This document shows positions 1-13,100 of a DNA stretch of 64,000 nucleotides, piece by piece; positions within the stretch are counted from its first letter, which is position 1; each line of letters opens with the position of its first letter. Position numbers and translations under genes: made by a program. The stretch spans positions 459-64,458 of the forward strand of contig BDIU01000145.1 in the NCBI GenBank assembly GCA_002118135.1. The letters run 5' to 3'. The DNA is from Trebouxia sp. TZW2008 (Eukaryota > Chlorophyta > Trebouxiophyceae > Trebouxiales > Trebouxiaceae). Below the pieces are notes generated by a model. That model was not told the DNA's origin. It worked only from the letters and a program-made list of their open reading frames with translations, and did no database searches.

Positions 1-50
1 AGCAATGTGGCAAGCGGTGTTTGCCTGAGGTGTTGTGTCTGCATATTCAG

Positions 51-1851
51 GCGGCTGCCATAGGTCAGATTGAAGTTGCATTCCTATTGGAAGATCATGC
101 TTCTGCGGACACAGCTCGACCAGATCTGCGGTGCTTCATCAATGGCGTCGAAAGCCACCCTGGAGAGGCAAAGGCTAGAAATGTATCATCCAACCCTCTT
201 ATTGACCCTGTTGGCATTCACAGCAACAAGGATGCCTTTGGCAAGGTAAGCCGCCTCAGGTTACAATACGCGGTATCTGCTAAATTGCTGTACACATGTG
301 CATGACCTGGAAGATGCTTCAGGCTGTTAGGCCTGAGATTGTGATATTGCAACCGCTGCATACTCCACCTACAAGTGTCAGCATTGTTGCTGACAGACAG
401 TCAAGGAATTATATTGACTGTGCTTTGCAGTTGCACAAGGTCATCAGGAGCAAGTTCTTGACACCTGGGCGGGATCAAGTCTTTCTCTGCCCATTCATTG
501 TCCGTATTGAGTGCTGCTGGATCGCCAAGTTTGACTATCAATGGGTTGCTGGTCTTGGGACACATCGTCTGATGTCATGCTCAGTCTGCCCGCCAATTCC
601 AGGCAAAGATGTGCAGCCTGAGGGCGTCCTACGCCAGGACCTTGATGACATGCTGAAACACATTCCAGCTTCACACGCTGCAGGCTTGACTGGCCTGCTT
701 TTAATGGCAGGCAGCGCGTCGCCTACACCTGGCTTCCACATGCTTGTGCAATATGTGGCCACCCTATGTCATCTTTGATCAGTACCTGTAGTCCAACCTC
801 AGCTCCGGCTTCATGACCAGCAGACATTTGACGTCTCAGAAGTTCATATTCTTGCTCATGGGCACAAGTCTTTGGTGGTGCAGCTTGGAAGGGAGAATGC
901 TGTTTACAAGGTACAGTGTACCTGTACAATGCAGTCAGTGTCACGTGTCTGTGCCTTGTGTACATGCACAGCTCAGCTGATCACCGTTTGTTGCATACCT
1001 TTTGCACTGCACTGTTACACGCTCTCAAGGACCAGCCATGGTTTCGTCAAGACCATGTCATGTTCCACAGATTGCACATTCCAAGCTGGTCGGGAATGAG
1101 CTCATGATCCACAGAAAGGTGGACGCAACAGTGCCGTTTATCATCAAGAGCGACCTTGATGCATATGGAACTATGGAGGGAGCTGGTCCCAACCTCTCCT
1201 TCCTGAAGTTGCAGCTTGGCAGCAGGCTGTCCACGTGTCCACAGAGCATGCTGCCTCACTACTGGCAATGCACATTTCAGGTACACCTGCTTGGCTCATG
1301 CATCAGATCTGTGCCATTTTGTATCGTCAATTGCTCTGACCTGGCTTTGACGTTGTCTTTCTGGAGGTACTTCGGACCTATGTGCATCAGTGTACTGCTC
1401 TGGCAGGCTGATGCTGATATGGCCATCCCATCTGACTGCCTTGTGCATGTATTAGAATTTGTAGGACAGACTTGCCATGCCGTTTATGTGGATGTTGCAG
1501 GCAGTGACTGGCTTGCATGCAGCGGGAGTGTTACACCGAGACATCAAGCCAGAGAACATGCTGCTCATCAATGACAACGTTTTCCTGAATGACTTTGATG
1601 TCAGCTGCTTGATCAGCAGCTCAGAGGCAACTCTGTGTTCCAGAGTTGGGACAGACGACTTTAGGTCTCCTCTTTGGAGAGCAGGGGAACCCTTCGGGAC
1701 TTTGGACGACCTTTCATCATTGTTGTTGTCGTTTGCATGGCTTCTGCACATGCAAACAGAGCCTCTTGCACTGCGGATTCAATATTTGTCTGAATTCCCT
1801 ACAGCATCTCAAATCATGATCGACACTGCTAAGAGGGTGTTAGTCCATTAG
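51..1851 (+). CDS. Atypical protein kinase (3' part of gene)
   Basis: Exons that read well are 51-245, 323-439, ~786-909, ~1070-1279 and a last exon from about 1501 to the stop at 1849-1851; 440-785 is unresolved and upstream exons may lie outside the window. The exon ending near 909 has a possible nucleotide-binding strand with the lysine in the sequence ENAVYK. The last exon carries a clear catalytic loop, HRDIKPEN, followed about 15 residues later by NDFDVSC, where DFG would be expected. Kinases use the DFG aspartate to hold magnesium; here the aspartate is kept but the glycine is lost. The C-lobe after this motif is short, about 80 residues. It is therefore an atypical kinase or pseudokinase. 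I do not recognise the N-terminal part or a specific family. It converges on the DPH4 gene. Confidence 0.6.
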
Positions 1852-2725
1852 AAGCCTAGGAGACAATGTGTTTGCGGACAATGCTTGAGGCTCAACCTGA
1901 GTGCTGCAGCACTGACTTGAGAGCACTGATGTTTGTGTCCTGCATCAGCTAGAGGGAGTTGTCCATGCTGTGGACCAGACCTCTTTTACCTTCATTAGCT
2001 GCAGCAGCCCCTGCAGTGCAGAGAGAAAAGTCTACGCCGTTAGGCGATCATAACGGGAGCCTCTAGCAAAAAAGCAACCCGAGACTGCTGCCCTAGACAA
2101 GGGGCAACAACCAGAGAAAGAATTTGACCCTAAGGGGGGTTAGCCCTTTGTTTTGATTTGCTTTGATTGTGTGTTGGGCCCCCAGGACACTAAATGTGTA
2201 AGTTACAGCTGTAACACTTTTCGCTACCGTACACGTAGACCGATGTAAACCACCCGTAGACCGGCTTCTCTCTCTCACACAAAAAGAGGACGACAGGTTT
2301 GGAACTCCAATTAGAAGATGAAGCTGTTCAACAAGCTGAATTTTCAAATTTTGCATGCTAGCCGTCAGCAGCTTTCACCAAGGATTTGATTACATGCACA
2401 GAGTCCAGCAATTGCTTTGCCCCAATCGACAGGTCCTTTGCGGAGGGTTCATGTGCGCAAATGAGATTGCTGCAAATGAAGTGCCTGCTCAAGAATCTTC
2501 ATGCCAATGAGTTATGCTGCTTGCTCTCCATGTACCCATAATGATTGCAACATTCTTGTGGCACAATTGGGTTTCCTGTCTTGAAACCTTGACAGAGACA
2601 GGTGATGGCTAGACATCTGACTTCACTCATGTCCTTTACAGTGCCAACGTACATAGTAGATGAGTTTGAGCATCCACAGAAACCACAACAAAATGCTGGT
2701 ATTGCAAGAGGATTGTCTCATGCAG
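1852..2725. other. Convergent intergenic region with TGTAA signals
   Basis: This is the space between two convergent genes, and I see no convincing coding exon. TGTAA motifs, the usual chlorophyte poly(A) signal, occur around 2196 and 2210. The second lies in the perfect 14-bp palindrome gttacagctgtaac at 2202-2215, which presents a TGTAA on each strand and could serve both genes. Confidence 0.45.
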
Positions 2726-3341
2726 TTACAATGTTTGCTGACATGGAAGCCTGCTGGTGACCTCTATACAAAGTGAGCAAGTGTCACATTGAAGCAAAAT
2801 GCCTTCATGACAATTTGCATTGATTGAGCTGATCTCCAGCCAGTATGCACCCCCACACCTGCAGGGGTGGTAAAGATGCAAAACGGAGGAATTGCCAGCA
2901 GCATTCACAACCTCCTGCGCTGTCATATCGCTTGTACTGATGGTCTCAGAGATGAATAACTGCTGTTGAGCTATATTGAGCGCAAGCTGCTGATCATACT
3001 TGGTCCTTGCTGCTGGGTCACTGAGCACCTGGAAGCAGCATGAAAGCTGTCTATCAACTCCTCAGACCACTTGCCTTGAACGAGAGTGAAGCTATGAATG
3101 CTGGGAAACTCACTGCAGTGCAAGTGCACCTTGGACTGGAGCTGTGTGTCAAGCAGCACCAGCACTGTCTTACCTGCCAAGCCTCCTGAAGCTTCTGATA
3201 GTCACTACTTGCATTGGGTTGCCCTTGGGGTGAAGACTTGTCAGGGTGTAGTCTGAGCAACCTCTGTCTATATGCAGCCCTGATCTCTGACGTAGAAGCT
3301 GACGGCTGGACATCTAGTGTCTGATAGTATGTCTGGGTCAT
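2726..3341 (-). CDS. DPH4: DPH4/DNAJC24-type J protein, diphthamide synthesis
   Basis: There are two exons, 3341-3174 and 3028-2726, joined in phase 0 (CAG|GTAAG donor, CAG acceptor), giving 156 residues, which is normal for the family. Exon 1 starts at MTQTYYQTLDV and holds the J domain with the HPDK motif; the splice rebuilds the end of the J domain (EAWQVLSDP, then KYDQQL). Exon 2 ends in a CSL/DPH-type zinc ribbon, seen as CRCGGAYW followed by CDTCSL. In known organisms DPH4 works with DPH1, DPH2 and DPH3 in the first step of diphthamide formation on elongation factor 2, in the cytosol. The combination of an N-terminal J domain with a C-terminal CSL finger is diagnostic. The 3342-4189 interval upstream is its likely promoter. 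Confidence 0.9.
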
Positions 3342-4189
3342 ACGCTACTGCTGCTTGCCAAAGCTGGAGTAAGACACTCGTGTATGTGTCTGCACATATG
3401 CGACAGACATCATGTTGGGCATACAATGCTGTTCTCTGCGTTGCTGTCACAGGCAGAGCCTGCCACGGCGGAGTACAAGAAGCATGCAAAATACCTGAGG
3501 CTGCTGTGGATCGTCACCTAGCTCGGGGAACTTCTGTTTGAATTCTGGCTTTTTCTGTAAGTTCCACATGCTCACCTGCGCCCCGAGGAACGCTGGGCAT
3601 GTTTCACATGACTTGAGCGGCTGCAGCCAGCTAAGTCAGTTGCTTGTCGTATGGATCAATACCTGAAGACCTATCGCCCACAGAATGATAGCACCTCCGG
3701 CGTACACCTTCCAGGTCGGCCCTGGCGTTGCCATGCAACGACAGTCACTCACGAATGCACGCTGCCACCGTCGCAAGCTGTGCCTGAATTTGTCAACATT
3801 GTTTCGTGGTCAAACCTCACAAACTCCACTGAGCAGGGCTCTAAGAGTTAGTGCTCACTAGCCCTCTGGGCATGAGAGCGTCAAATTCACAATTCACACA
3901 GATAAACAGCGTCAGACATACAATGCAGCTGCTGGCTTTGTGAGACTCGAAGGTGTTTTGGGCATGTGGCTATCTGTGACCATTCAACAGCATCTTGCAC
4001 AACTTTGCAGATGACACAGATTTTACAATTGCTGTCGCTGATTCATCTGCCTTGAACTGTGACCTGAGTTGCAGCTTTGTAGCACGTTTAGCACAAGCTT
4101 GTACGTCAACACAGCTTTGAAACATCTGCCTCATGCATTGAACTTGCAAGTGTGGCTCAAGACATTGTCGTGCTGATCATGTTTCAGAA
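3342..4189. other. Intergenic: DPH4 5' flank and FtsHi 3' flank
   Basis: No exon with credible coding potential was seen. It holds the promoter side of the DPH4-like gene and the 3' end of the FtsHi-like gene. The motif ttaca near 4023 reads TGTAA on the minus strand, about 165 bp past the FtsHi stop, and is a candidate poly(A) signal. Confidence 0.4.
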
Positions 4190-7100
4190 TCAGAGGAACG
4201 CTGCCTTGTTCTCTGTTCTGTGCTTCAGATCAGTAGGGTGCCCTTTCTCTTCTATGATGCTCCTGATTGCATTGCCCTCCATTCTTTGACCAGGTGCTAC
4301 AAGTATCTGGTCAATAAGCGTTTCCAGAGCACCCATATTTCTCTCCAGCAAAGCTTTGACTTCAAAGTATGCCTGATCCAACATGCTCTGCAGTTGTTCA
4401 TCCACAACCAAACGCGTGTCATGTGTAATCTGCAGGCAGACAGAAAAGTAGAACACAGCATCACAGCATCGTTCTGGAGTCATCTGGCCGTGTAAATGCA
4501 AAGTGCAGCACCAGCAACAGCAACTCCAAAATGTATGTTCTGTGCAGAACTGCGCGGCATGTGCATCAGCTGAGGTTTGGGTGGTGTCACAAGTACTCTC
4601 ATACCCAAGTTGCCCCTTGAGTCTCAAAAGCAGAGTGCAGCAGCCATCTTCAAAAAAGCACAAAGAACACACCATCAGTGGCAGAATTTGAATAAGCCAA
4701 GAACAGCATGTGTCAGCCAGAAACTGCCAATTTGAACTTACCCTGCTGGCAGAAACAATCCCTCCTTCCCTTCCACCCCCTAACTTGACAGGAGTGGAAA
4801 TCGTCCTGGGGCCAATGCTGGGATTGTCTGTCATTGCAGCTGCCACTGTCAGCTTCTGTACAATCATTCGCGCCACGACCATCTGCCTTTGGTTGATGGT
4901 GCTCATTTCGTCTTGTGTATATAGAAGCTCCTCAGCAGCACGACCTGCACTCACATGTGCTTTGGCATCAAGCATTATTCTATTCTATTCTGTTCTGGTC
5001 TGTTCTTTGCTGCGCTCCTTTGTTCTGTTCTGTTCTGTTCTGTTCTGTCCTTTCAGAATAAGAATGTCACACCAGTACACCTGCGCTTCATGCTTGATGG
5101 CTAACAAAGTATGCCATTCACTGGCTGGAAAGTGCTCGCATACATGTGCTTTGCAAAACAATTTGTTACACCACATGCTGTACTGTGCCACGTCCCGACT
5201 GACGCACCTATGGTCACAGAGGTGCCTAGACAGCTTGCAGACGCGCTTCAGTGGTTGGACACTAAACATGGGATCAAAACTGCAAAATGACGACAAGCAT
5301 TGCTAGCAGGAAGTTCCTCCATGGCCAAAAACAGACAACAACAGCAAGCACATGCGTGTAACAGGGTACAGCAATCTGTTGCTAGGAGGACGCTCAATAT
5401 AAGGACGTTCTTGATGTCAGGACAACGCAACTAAAAACAAAGCACTGCATTCTGACTACAGTGGTACGTCTGAGTCAGAAGAATTCGATGTAAGGACATT
5501 TCGCTTGGTAAGCAATGCACTTGTCATATCAAGACGTTACTGTAGCACCCAAGCTAGTTTATGTAGCATAGTGGCAACAACCGATTACAATGCGCTGTTG
5601 ACAATATGTGAAGAGACACTGACTGCAACCCCTGACACCAGCACTTGGCTACAGTATCCAGCACCAAGCACACATCTGCACGGCATCCAAGTCCCACCCC
5701 TTTGCATGGCCCTGACATCATAGTTAATTGGACTTTGGGCGCTAGGGTTGAAAGAAATTACAAGAACATATAGAAGTATGGTTTTGTTAGGGGAATTGGT
5801 GAGCTTTTAGGGTGTGGGGTTTTAAGGTGTTCTTGGACAATCTATGGTGGGATTCAAAACCTGATGAGGTTTTTTAGTACAGGGGTTTGCGCCGTGTCAG
5901 ATTCAAATGCAACACCAGTCCAATTGATCAATGCTGGACGACACATGCGTCTATCCTACATTAGCTTCTTGAAACAAGGAGGCTCGCCACAACTACATTC
6001 TCAATGTGTTGACAATGCAGTTGGGAACCAACTCTGGCACTCCGACTGTAGCAGCACTTCTTTCTGAGTGAGGACAAGTTGATACACGGATGACTTCCAA
6101 CCAAAGCGGTCGCTCAAGGTACAGTAAGGTACTATACTACTACTGCTACTACAATAACTGTACCTGCCAGTGTAGTCAACAGCTGCTCTTCCAGATACTG
6201 CCTGGTCCACTGCTGAGTGAACACCCGCTGACTGTTAAGACTTGTAGCGACCCTTCCCAAAGGCGCATCCTGTGTGGGTGTGAGGTCCACAAAGTCCACT
6301 GGCTCTATGGCTGGCAGCAGACAGCAGGCTAACGCTGTTGACATCTGATGCACTGCCAACCGTTTCTGCCTTGGTGAGCTGTAAGGGGCCAATTCTGCTC
6401 CTGTGCTGCCGGCCACAATGGCCTGCAATGGTGCAAAGTTGACACTCAGTGAGATCCATTCGCGTCGTTTGTCTGCATGTGATGTCCATGCAGACCTGCA
6501 ATGATACAAAAGTGACACTTGGTGAGGCTTGAGGGCAAAGTTTGTGTGGGTGCGATGTCCATGTAGTTCACTGGCTCTGTAGCGGGCAGCAGACTGCAGG
6601 CCAACGCTGTTGCCATCTGATGCACTGCCAACCGGCTCTACCTTGGTGGGCTGTAAGGGCCAAATCTGCTCCTGTGACGCCGTCTGAGATGGCCTGCAGT
6701 CGTGCAAAAGTGAACAATCAATGATCTTCCAGACAATCAGACTTGCATTCAGGGACAGGGAGCCAAATCTGCTTCTGTGCTTTTGTACTGAATGGCTGCC
6801 GTTATGAAAAGGTGAGCAACAGTCAATTAAAGAATATGTGACACCACTGAACTATCAAATTGGCAGTCAAGGGTAGGGAGCCAAGTCTGCTCCTGTACTG
6901 CCGACCCAAACGGCCTGCACTGGTGCAAGATTGAGCAATGAGTCAATGAATCATCAGTCAATGGAAATCTCCAGTCAGGGGTAAAGAGGCAAGTCTGCTC
7001 CTGTGCTTTCATCAAAAGATGCCTGCAGTGGTGCAAGGCCATCTATTTTATCACACAGACAGTCAGTCAGTCAGTCAGTCTGTCAGTCAGCCAGTCAGTC

Positions 7101-10100
7101 AGTCAGTTGGTCAATCAGTCGGTCAGTCACTCACTCAGTCAATTAGGCAATCAATTAATGCCTTGACACAATGAGGTGCAAGAAACAGGACTGGACACAC
7201 TGTATGCCATGTGATCAGCCTGCCCAGCGTGCACATCAAGCAAAGCTGCTGTGATTGCTGGACTCGAGTCGTCTGGCTGTTCAACGTTAACATGGCTGAA
7301 AAGAAGCCACAACCCGGTGACCCCCCCCCCTCCCCCCTCCCCCCCTTGCTCAGATGCCTTGCAAGCAACTTCCTCCATCTGCTGACATGACAGGTACAAA
7401 CTGATGATGTACAATTTTCGATTGCAATGTCCTGAATCCTCATTTGCTACACTCAACAACACATTGAAGGGTCAGAACTTACATCTGCAATGTCCAGAAT
7501 GCAGGTTTGACCCCTGCCATCCTTTTTGACTTGCATTTCAGCCATTCAGCACCTGTGCTATAATGCGTGATGATCAATTATTATCAGCCTCATGATTGTA
7601 AGTGTCATCGTGTTGGAGAGTCAGGACCAACATATGCAATGTCCTGAGTTGGAATTTGGTCCCTGCCTTCTTCTTCACTTTGCACATCAGCCACTCAGCA
7701 TGTGACAATGCGTGAGCATCAAAAGATTCCAACCTCACGATCTTAGGTGTCATCTCATTGGAGAGTCACTACTTAGATGTGCAATGTGCTGATTTTGGAT
7801 TTGCTCCCTGCCACCTTTTTGACTTGCACTTCAGCCACTCAGCAATTGTGCTACAATGCGCCACTCCAAATGTCATCAGATTCACGATCACAAATAGGAT
7901 CTTGCCGAAGAGTCAGTACTTACATCTGCGATGTCCTGAATGCGGATCTGGTCCCTGCCTGCTTTTTCAGCCCGCAGTCCGGCCAGATTAACTATATTAG
8001 CAATCATAGCTCCTGAGGCACCATCCAAGTTGTACGCTACTTCGCGTATGCTTTCCTCTGTGACATCGTCTGCCACAGCATCACCTCTCTTGTTCAGATG
8101 CACCTGCAAAGAGGACATGCGAAATGTGCTCAAACATCGATAACACATTAATATGTCGTCATATGCCAAGCCGTCTTTTGGGCATGGTGTCAAAATCAGC
8201 CTTTCTTGTCTTCTCTGCAAGATCATCTGCCACAGCAGCACCCCTCTTGTTCAGATGCACTTGCATAATGCGTGCATGGATTCAGAGTCAGGATGACAGC
8301 TCTTGAAACTGAATACGCAAATGAGCCCTGCAAGCTGTGATAGTTTCTGTATCATGGCATTTTCAGCACACCAGCTAAGATCTCCAGAGCAACGACATTT
8401 GCCTCAACTGAGAGAACTGACCAAATGGTGATTTGGGTTTTCCTGACATCAACGCACACAGATGTTACGTGGCAGGTCATACTTCAGTTCTTGTGACGAT
8501 GACATATAAGGATCGCACATTACAGGATACAGTACCTGGAAAGTCTCGACTCTGCCTTCAAAGTCAGGGTTGCCAATGTGGATGATCCTGTCAAATCTGC
8601 CTGGTCTGACGAGTGCAGGATCCAAGATATCTGTTCTGTTGGTGGCGCCCATCACAATGACACCCTCCGTTGTATTGAAGCCGTCCATCTCAGACAACAG
8701 CTGATTCAGTGTCTGGTCACGCTCATCATTGCCTTGCGCCCCACCCCTCACCCTGCCTATTGCATCCAACTCATCTATGAAGACGATTGCTGGGGCTACA
8801 GCTCGCGCCTGCAGTCATGAGTTCAATATGATTGTGATGTGTTCCTTAACTTTGGGGCCATTTCACGCAACAGCCAATTCACTGTCTGGTGACGCTTGTC
8901 ATTGCCTTGTGTCCCTCCCATCCCTCTGCCTATTATGTTCAACTCATCTATGAAGATGATTGCAGGGGCTACAGCTCGCGCCTGCAGTCATGAGTTCAAC
9001 ATGATTGTGATGTTTTCCTTAGTTTTGGGCCATTTACACAACAGTCAATTCACTATCTGGTGACGCTTGTCATTGCCTTGTGTCCCTCCCATCCCTCTGC
9101 CTATCACATTCAACTCATCTATGAAGATGATTGCAGGGGCTGCAGCTCTTGCCTGCAAATGCCACATGCAATACTTTGGCATCTTTCCTGTGTCTTAGGG
9201 TGTGTTATGTTTGGGAGTTGCAGCATGCACTGCCATTGTTGGAAGCAACCATGCCTATTGCATTCAGCTTGTCTATGAAGATGATTGCAGGGGCTACAGC
9301 TCGCGCTTGCAGACGCCACATCCAACAATTCATCCCAATTTCTTGTGTTTTTCAGATTCTTCAATCTAGCATTTGCATCATGCAGTGCCATTGTGTCAAC
9401 AGGCACAAATACATCCACAGACTCAGAGACATTCGTGGACAGGAGATTAACACCATGCCCTGTGTACTTGTGTCGGTGGGACCAAAATCAGGGGCAAACA
9501 TGCATGCAAAGGCCAACTACTGACCTTCCTGTCAGATCTTGCACATGCCCTGCACCAACAACCACAGACATCTTCACAAAGTCAGGATGCGTGCATGGAC
9601 ATAAACTTGAACGCAGCCTCTGCTATAGCTTTGTTGGTGTGTTCAGAAATCAAGGCAAACGTCGATGCAAAGGCCAACTACTGACCCTCCTGAACAGATC
9701 TCGAACACGCGATGCGCCGACACCCACAAACATCTCCACAAACTCAGACGCATTCATGGACAGGAAGTTGACGCCAGCTTCTCCCGCGACTGCCCTAGCC
9801 AGCAGCGTCTTACCCGTACCAGGGGGACCCCCCATCAGCACCCCCCTGGGCACCCGAGCACCTGACTTTGTAAATCTGGCTGGCTTGATGAAGAAGTCCA
9901 CAACCTCCTCCAGCTCGTACTGCACACAGCAAAAATGTCATCAGTGACTGGCACTGCTGTCAAACAGTTGAGCACTAGGTGTGGACAAAGTGCAAAGCAA
10001 AGCGCTTGAGGCAAGCCTCCATGAGCACCCCCCTGGGCACCCAAACACCAGACTTTATGAATCTGGCTGGTTTAGCGAAGAAGTCCGCAACCTCCTGCAG

Positions 10101-13100
10101 CTCATACTGCACACAAGTCAGTTGCTGTGCAAGTCAGGGGTCTCAATGCAGGCCATCACTTTGCAGATGGACCAAAGTTTGAGCTGAGCGTCAACAAGGT
10201 AGCTGCTCCCCATGCAGCTGCCAGCAGGCAGCACAGGTGCAGTTGTGGCTATAGCAAAGACAAAACATTCAGCGATGTGCAGAATGAGACGGTCAAGCAT
10301 GCTGAACAGGTTGAACATGCATTATCCTCAAGGCTTGAAAAGCAAGTGACAATTGCGCTGGCCGTCAAGAATGACCCGTCTGTGGTATGATGCTGACCTT
10401 TAGGTGTCATGATGCCATCAGACCTCTCATGTGTGACATGATGCCGACCTAGATGCATTGTGATGCCATAAGATTGAGCATGTACTTCCCCCAAAGCTTG
10501 AACAGCAGCTGCTGAGTGCATTGGCCATGAAAAACACCCCATTGGTGTTGTACTGCTGACCTTTACATGTCATGATGCCATGAGACACCACATGTGTGAA
10601 GTGATGCCGACCTATCTTGAGCATGTACTTCTAGGCATGAACAGCATGCTTACAACTGCAATGGCCATAAACAACGCCCCATTTGCGTAAGAGGCATGTG
10701 TGAGAGACACTTGTGACGTGCTTCAGCCATGCAATAAGTCTGCTCACATGAGCTGTGAAATGGCAGTGCAAATATGACCACTATGATGCCGACCTGTATA
10801 TGTTGTGATGCCCTTCTAAATATGTCGTAGTGGCAACACAAAATGGGACATGTACCTTGGCCGCTGAAATGCCAGCAACATCGTCAAAGAAGACGGTTTC
10901 GTCTTTGAGGTACTGCAGCTTGAAACCCTTCATCTGACGTGATATACTGCGCATGTTCGCCAGCCGTATTTCCTCTGACTCTGGATCCAAAGCTCGCTTG
11001 AGCTGCACAAGCACTAAATGTTACCGCAGCATATCAATCAATGGTTGTTGTAAGCAAGCCATGCGTTGATCTGAGTCCATTGCACGCTTAATCTGCACAG
11101 TCACTAAACATCACTGCAGCGAAACAGGTGAGGAATGGCAATACATGTTCTTGTGAATGCTGATTTCTTGGGTTTGTTCTGTATTTGACAGACAGCTGTT
11201 CATGGCAGCACTCAAGGACGCATGCTGTCATGCCGCTGGCGAGGGCGAGGGCACTTGGTCTGGGGCATGAGAGCTTTGCAAGACTGTATCTAATTTGACA
11301 GTGAATCCAGATATTGTGCGGGTTCCAGGGTCTGTTTGTGTTTCTGTCACTTATAGGCGTTGGAAGCTGATGGGTTAACGACGCAAGGATGTTGAACTGC
11401 AAATGCATGATGGGTTTCAAAAGGGCCTGCCATGCAAGCCAGAAGGTACAGTAAACATGATCGCCCCTGTACATAATTAACTGGGCCGCGTCAGCCTGCC
11501 TAGCATTTGTTTGCTATGAGTGGAGGAATGACTGTTGTGCAATCCTAAATTCAGAGAAGGCTACCTTGACGTTGCCAGCTGTGAGGAAGTCCTGGTTTTG
11601 CTCCATGTCATTTGCTTGCACGTTCTCATCAATGCCAAGCTGATCTTTCCTGAACTTGCGAAGCTTTTCTGCTTCCTCAGCTGTCTGCATTGCACACACA
11701 CAGCTGTCAGTGCAACGTGATTATATGTCACCGCTGAACTGCTCTTACTTGAATTGGCAACTCTTTCTGCTCTCTTAGCTGTCTTCACAGCATACACACA
11801 CAACTGTCAGTGAAGCATGATGATGTGTCGATGCTAAAGTGCTCTCACTTGATTTTGCAAATCTTGCCTGCTCTCTGAGCTGTCTGCACGGCATACACAC
11901 ACAACTGTCAGTGAAGCATGATGATGCGTCGATGCTAAAGTGCTCTCACTTGATTTTGCAAATCTTGCCTGCTCTCTGAGCTGTCTGCATTGCACACACA
12001 CAGCTGTCAGTGCAACATGATCATATGTCAATGTTGCACTGCTCTCACTTGATGTTGCAAGTCTTCTCTGCTCTCTCAGCTGTCTACTTTACATGCACAC
12101 ATAGCTGCCAGTAAAGCATGACTAGGCATCAATGCTGATCTGCCTTTTCCCGACTTCCCCATCCAATTTGCACATGCAGTCTGCTTGCTCAATTGTCTGC
12201 ACCACATACAGGCCAAGCATACAGTATTACTGCTGGACAGTATGAAGATGACGATTGTCATCAGCAGCAAGCAGAAGGAATCGATGGCATTACGCTGGAC
12301 AATGTCATGACGATCACCACCATCAGTCGCAAGCAGGCAAAGTCCACAGCATTCTGTTACACAGTGTAAAGATGGCAAGCATCATCCTTGGCAAGCAGAG
12401 GGAATTAATAGCAAGCATAGGAAAGCAATAGCATTCACGTTGGACAATGTCATGATGACGAGCACCATCAGTCGCAAGCGGGCAAAGTTTACAGCATTGA
12501 TGCTGGACAGTGTGATGATGGCATTCATCGTCCATGGCAAGCACAGGGAACTGACAGCATGTACATTGGACAATGTCATGATGACGAGCACCATCAGTCG
12601 CAAGCAGGCAAAGCTTACAGCATTGATGTTGGACACATGGTGTAGCGATGGCAATCATCATCAATGGCGAGCAGAGGGAATCAATAGCATTTACATTGGA
12701 CATTGTTTTGTCTTATTTTCAACAATTGCACATCTGCACATCAACCATGCTTACTGTAGTGCTCAGAACATACCAGCTTGGCAAGATAAGGCTTGGACCA
12801 CACACAGCTAGCACATGTGCTCAAGAGTGTGATCTATTCTTAACACTATCGTTATTATTGTCATATCATTATCATTATTACAATTATTATTGTTGCCATC
12901 ATTGTTATCATCATTGTTATCATTATTATTGTTGATATTATTATTACTATTGTTATTATTATTGTGGATCATTATTGATATTGATGTTATTGATGTTCTT
13001 ACTGTTGTTACATTGGACAATGTCATGATGATGAGCACCATTATTGGTAAGCAGGCAACGTTGAGAGCGTACCTGAGGCTTGTTACCCCTCAGTGCATCC

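Noticed and set aside
7051..7150. Direct repeats that might be a CRISPR array
   Set aside because: Four-base units without spacers, in an intron of a eukaryotic gene; simple microsatellite.
8883..9155. Walker B exon copies as a tandem second FtsH gene
   Set aside because: Only the exon edge is present, with no other FtsH exons between, and the nearest copy runs into an in-frame stop; they are intronic repeats.
12808..13041. Asn-rich frame over the ATT/ATC microsatellite
   Set aside because: Pure triplet repeat inside an FtsHi intron with no splice or family support.
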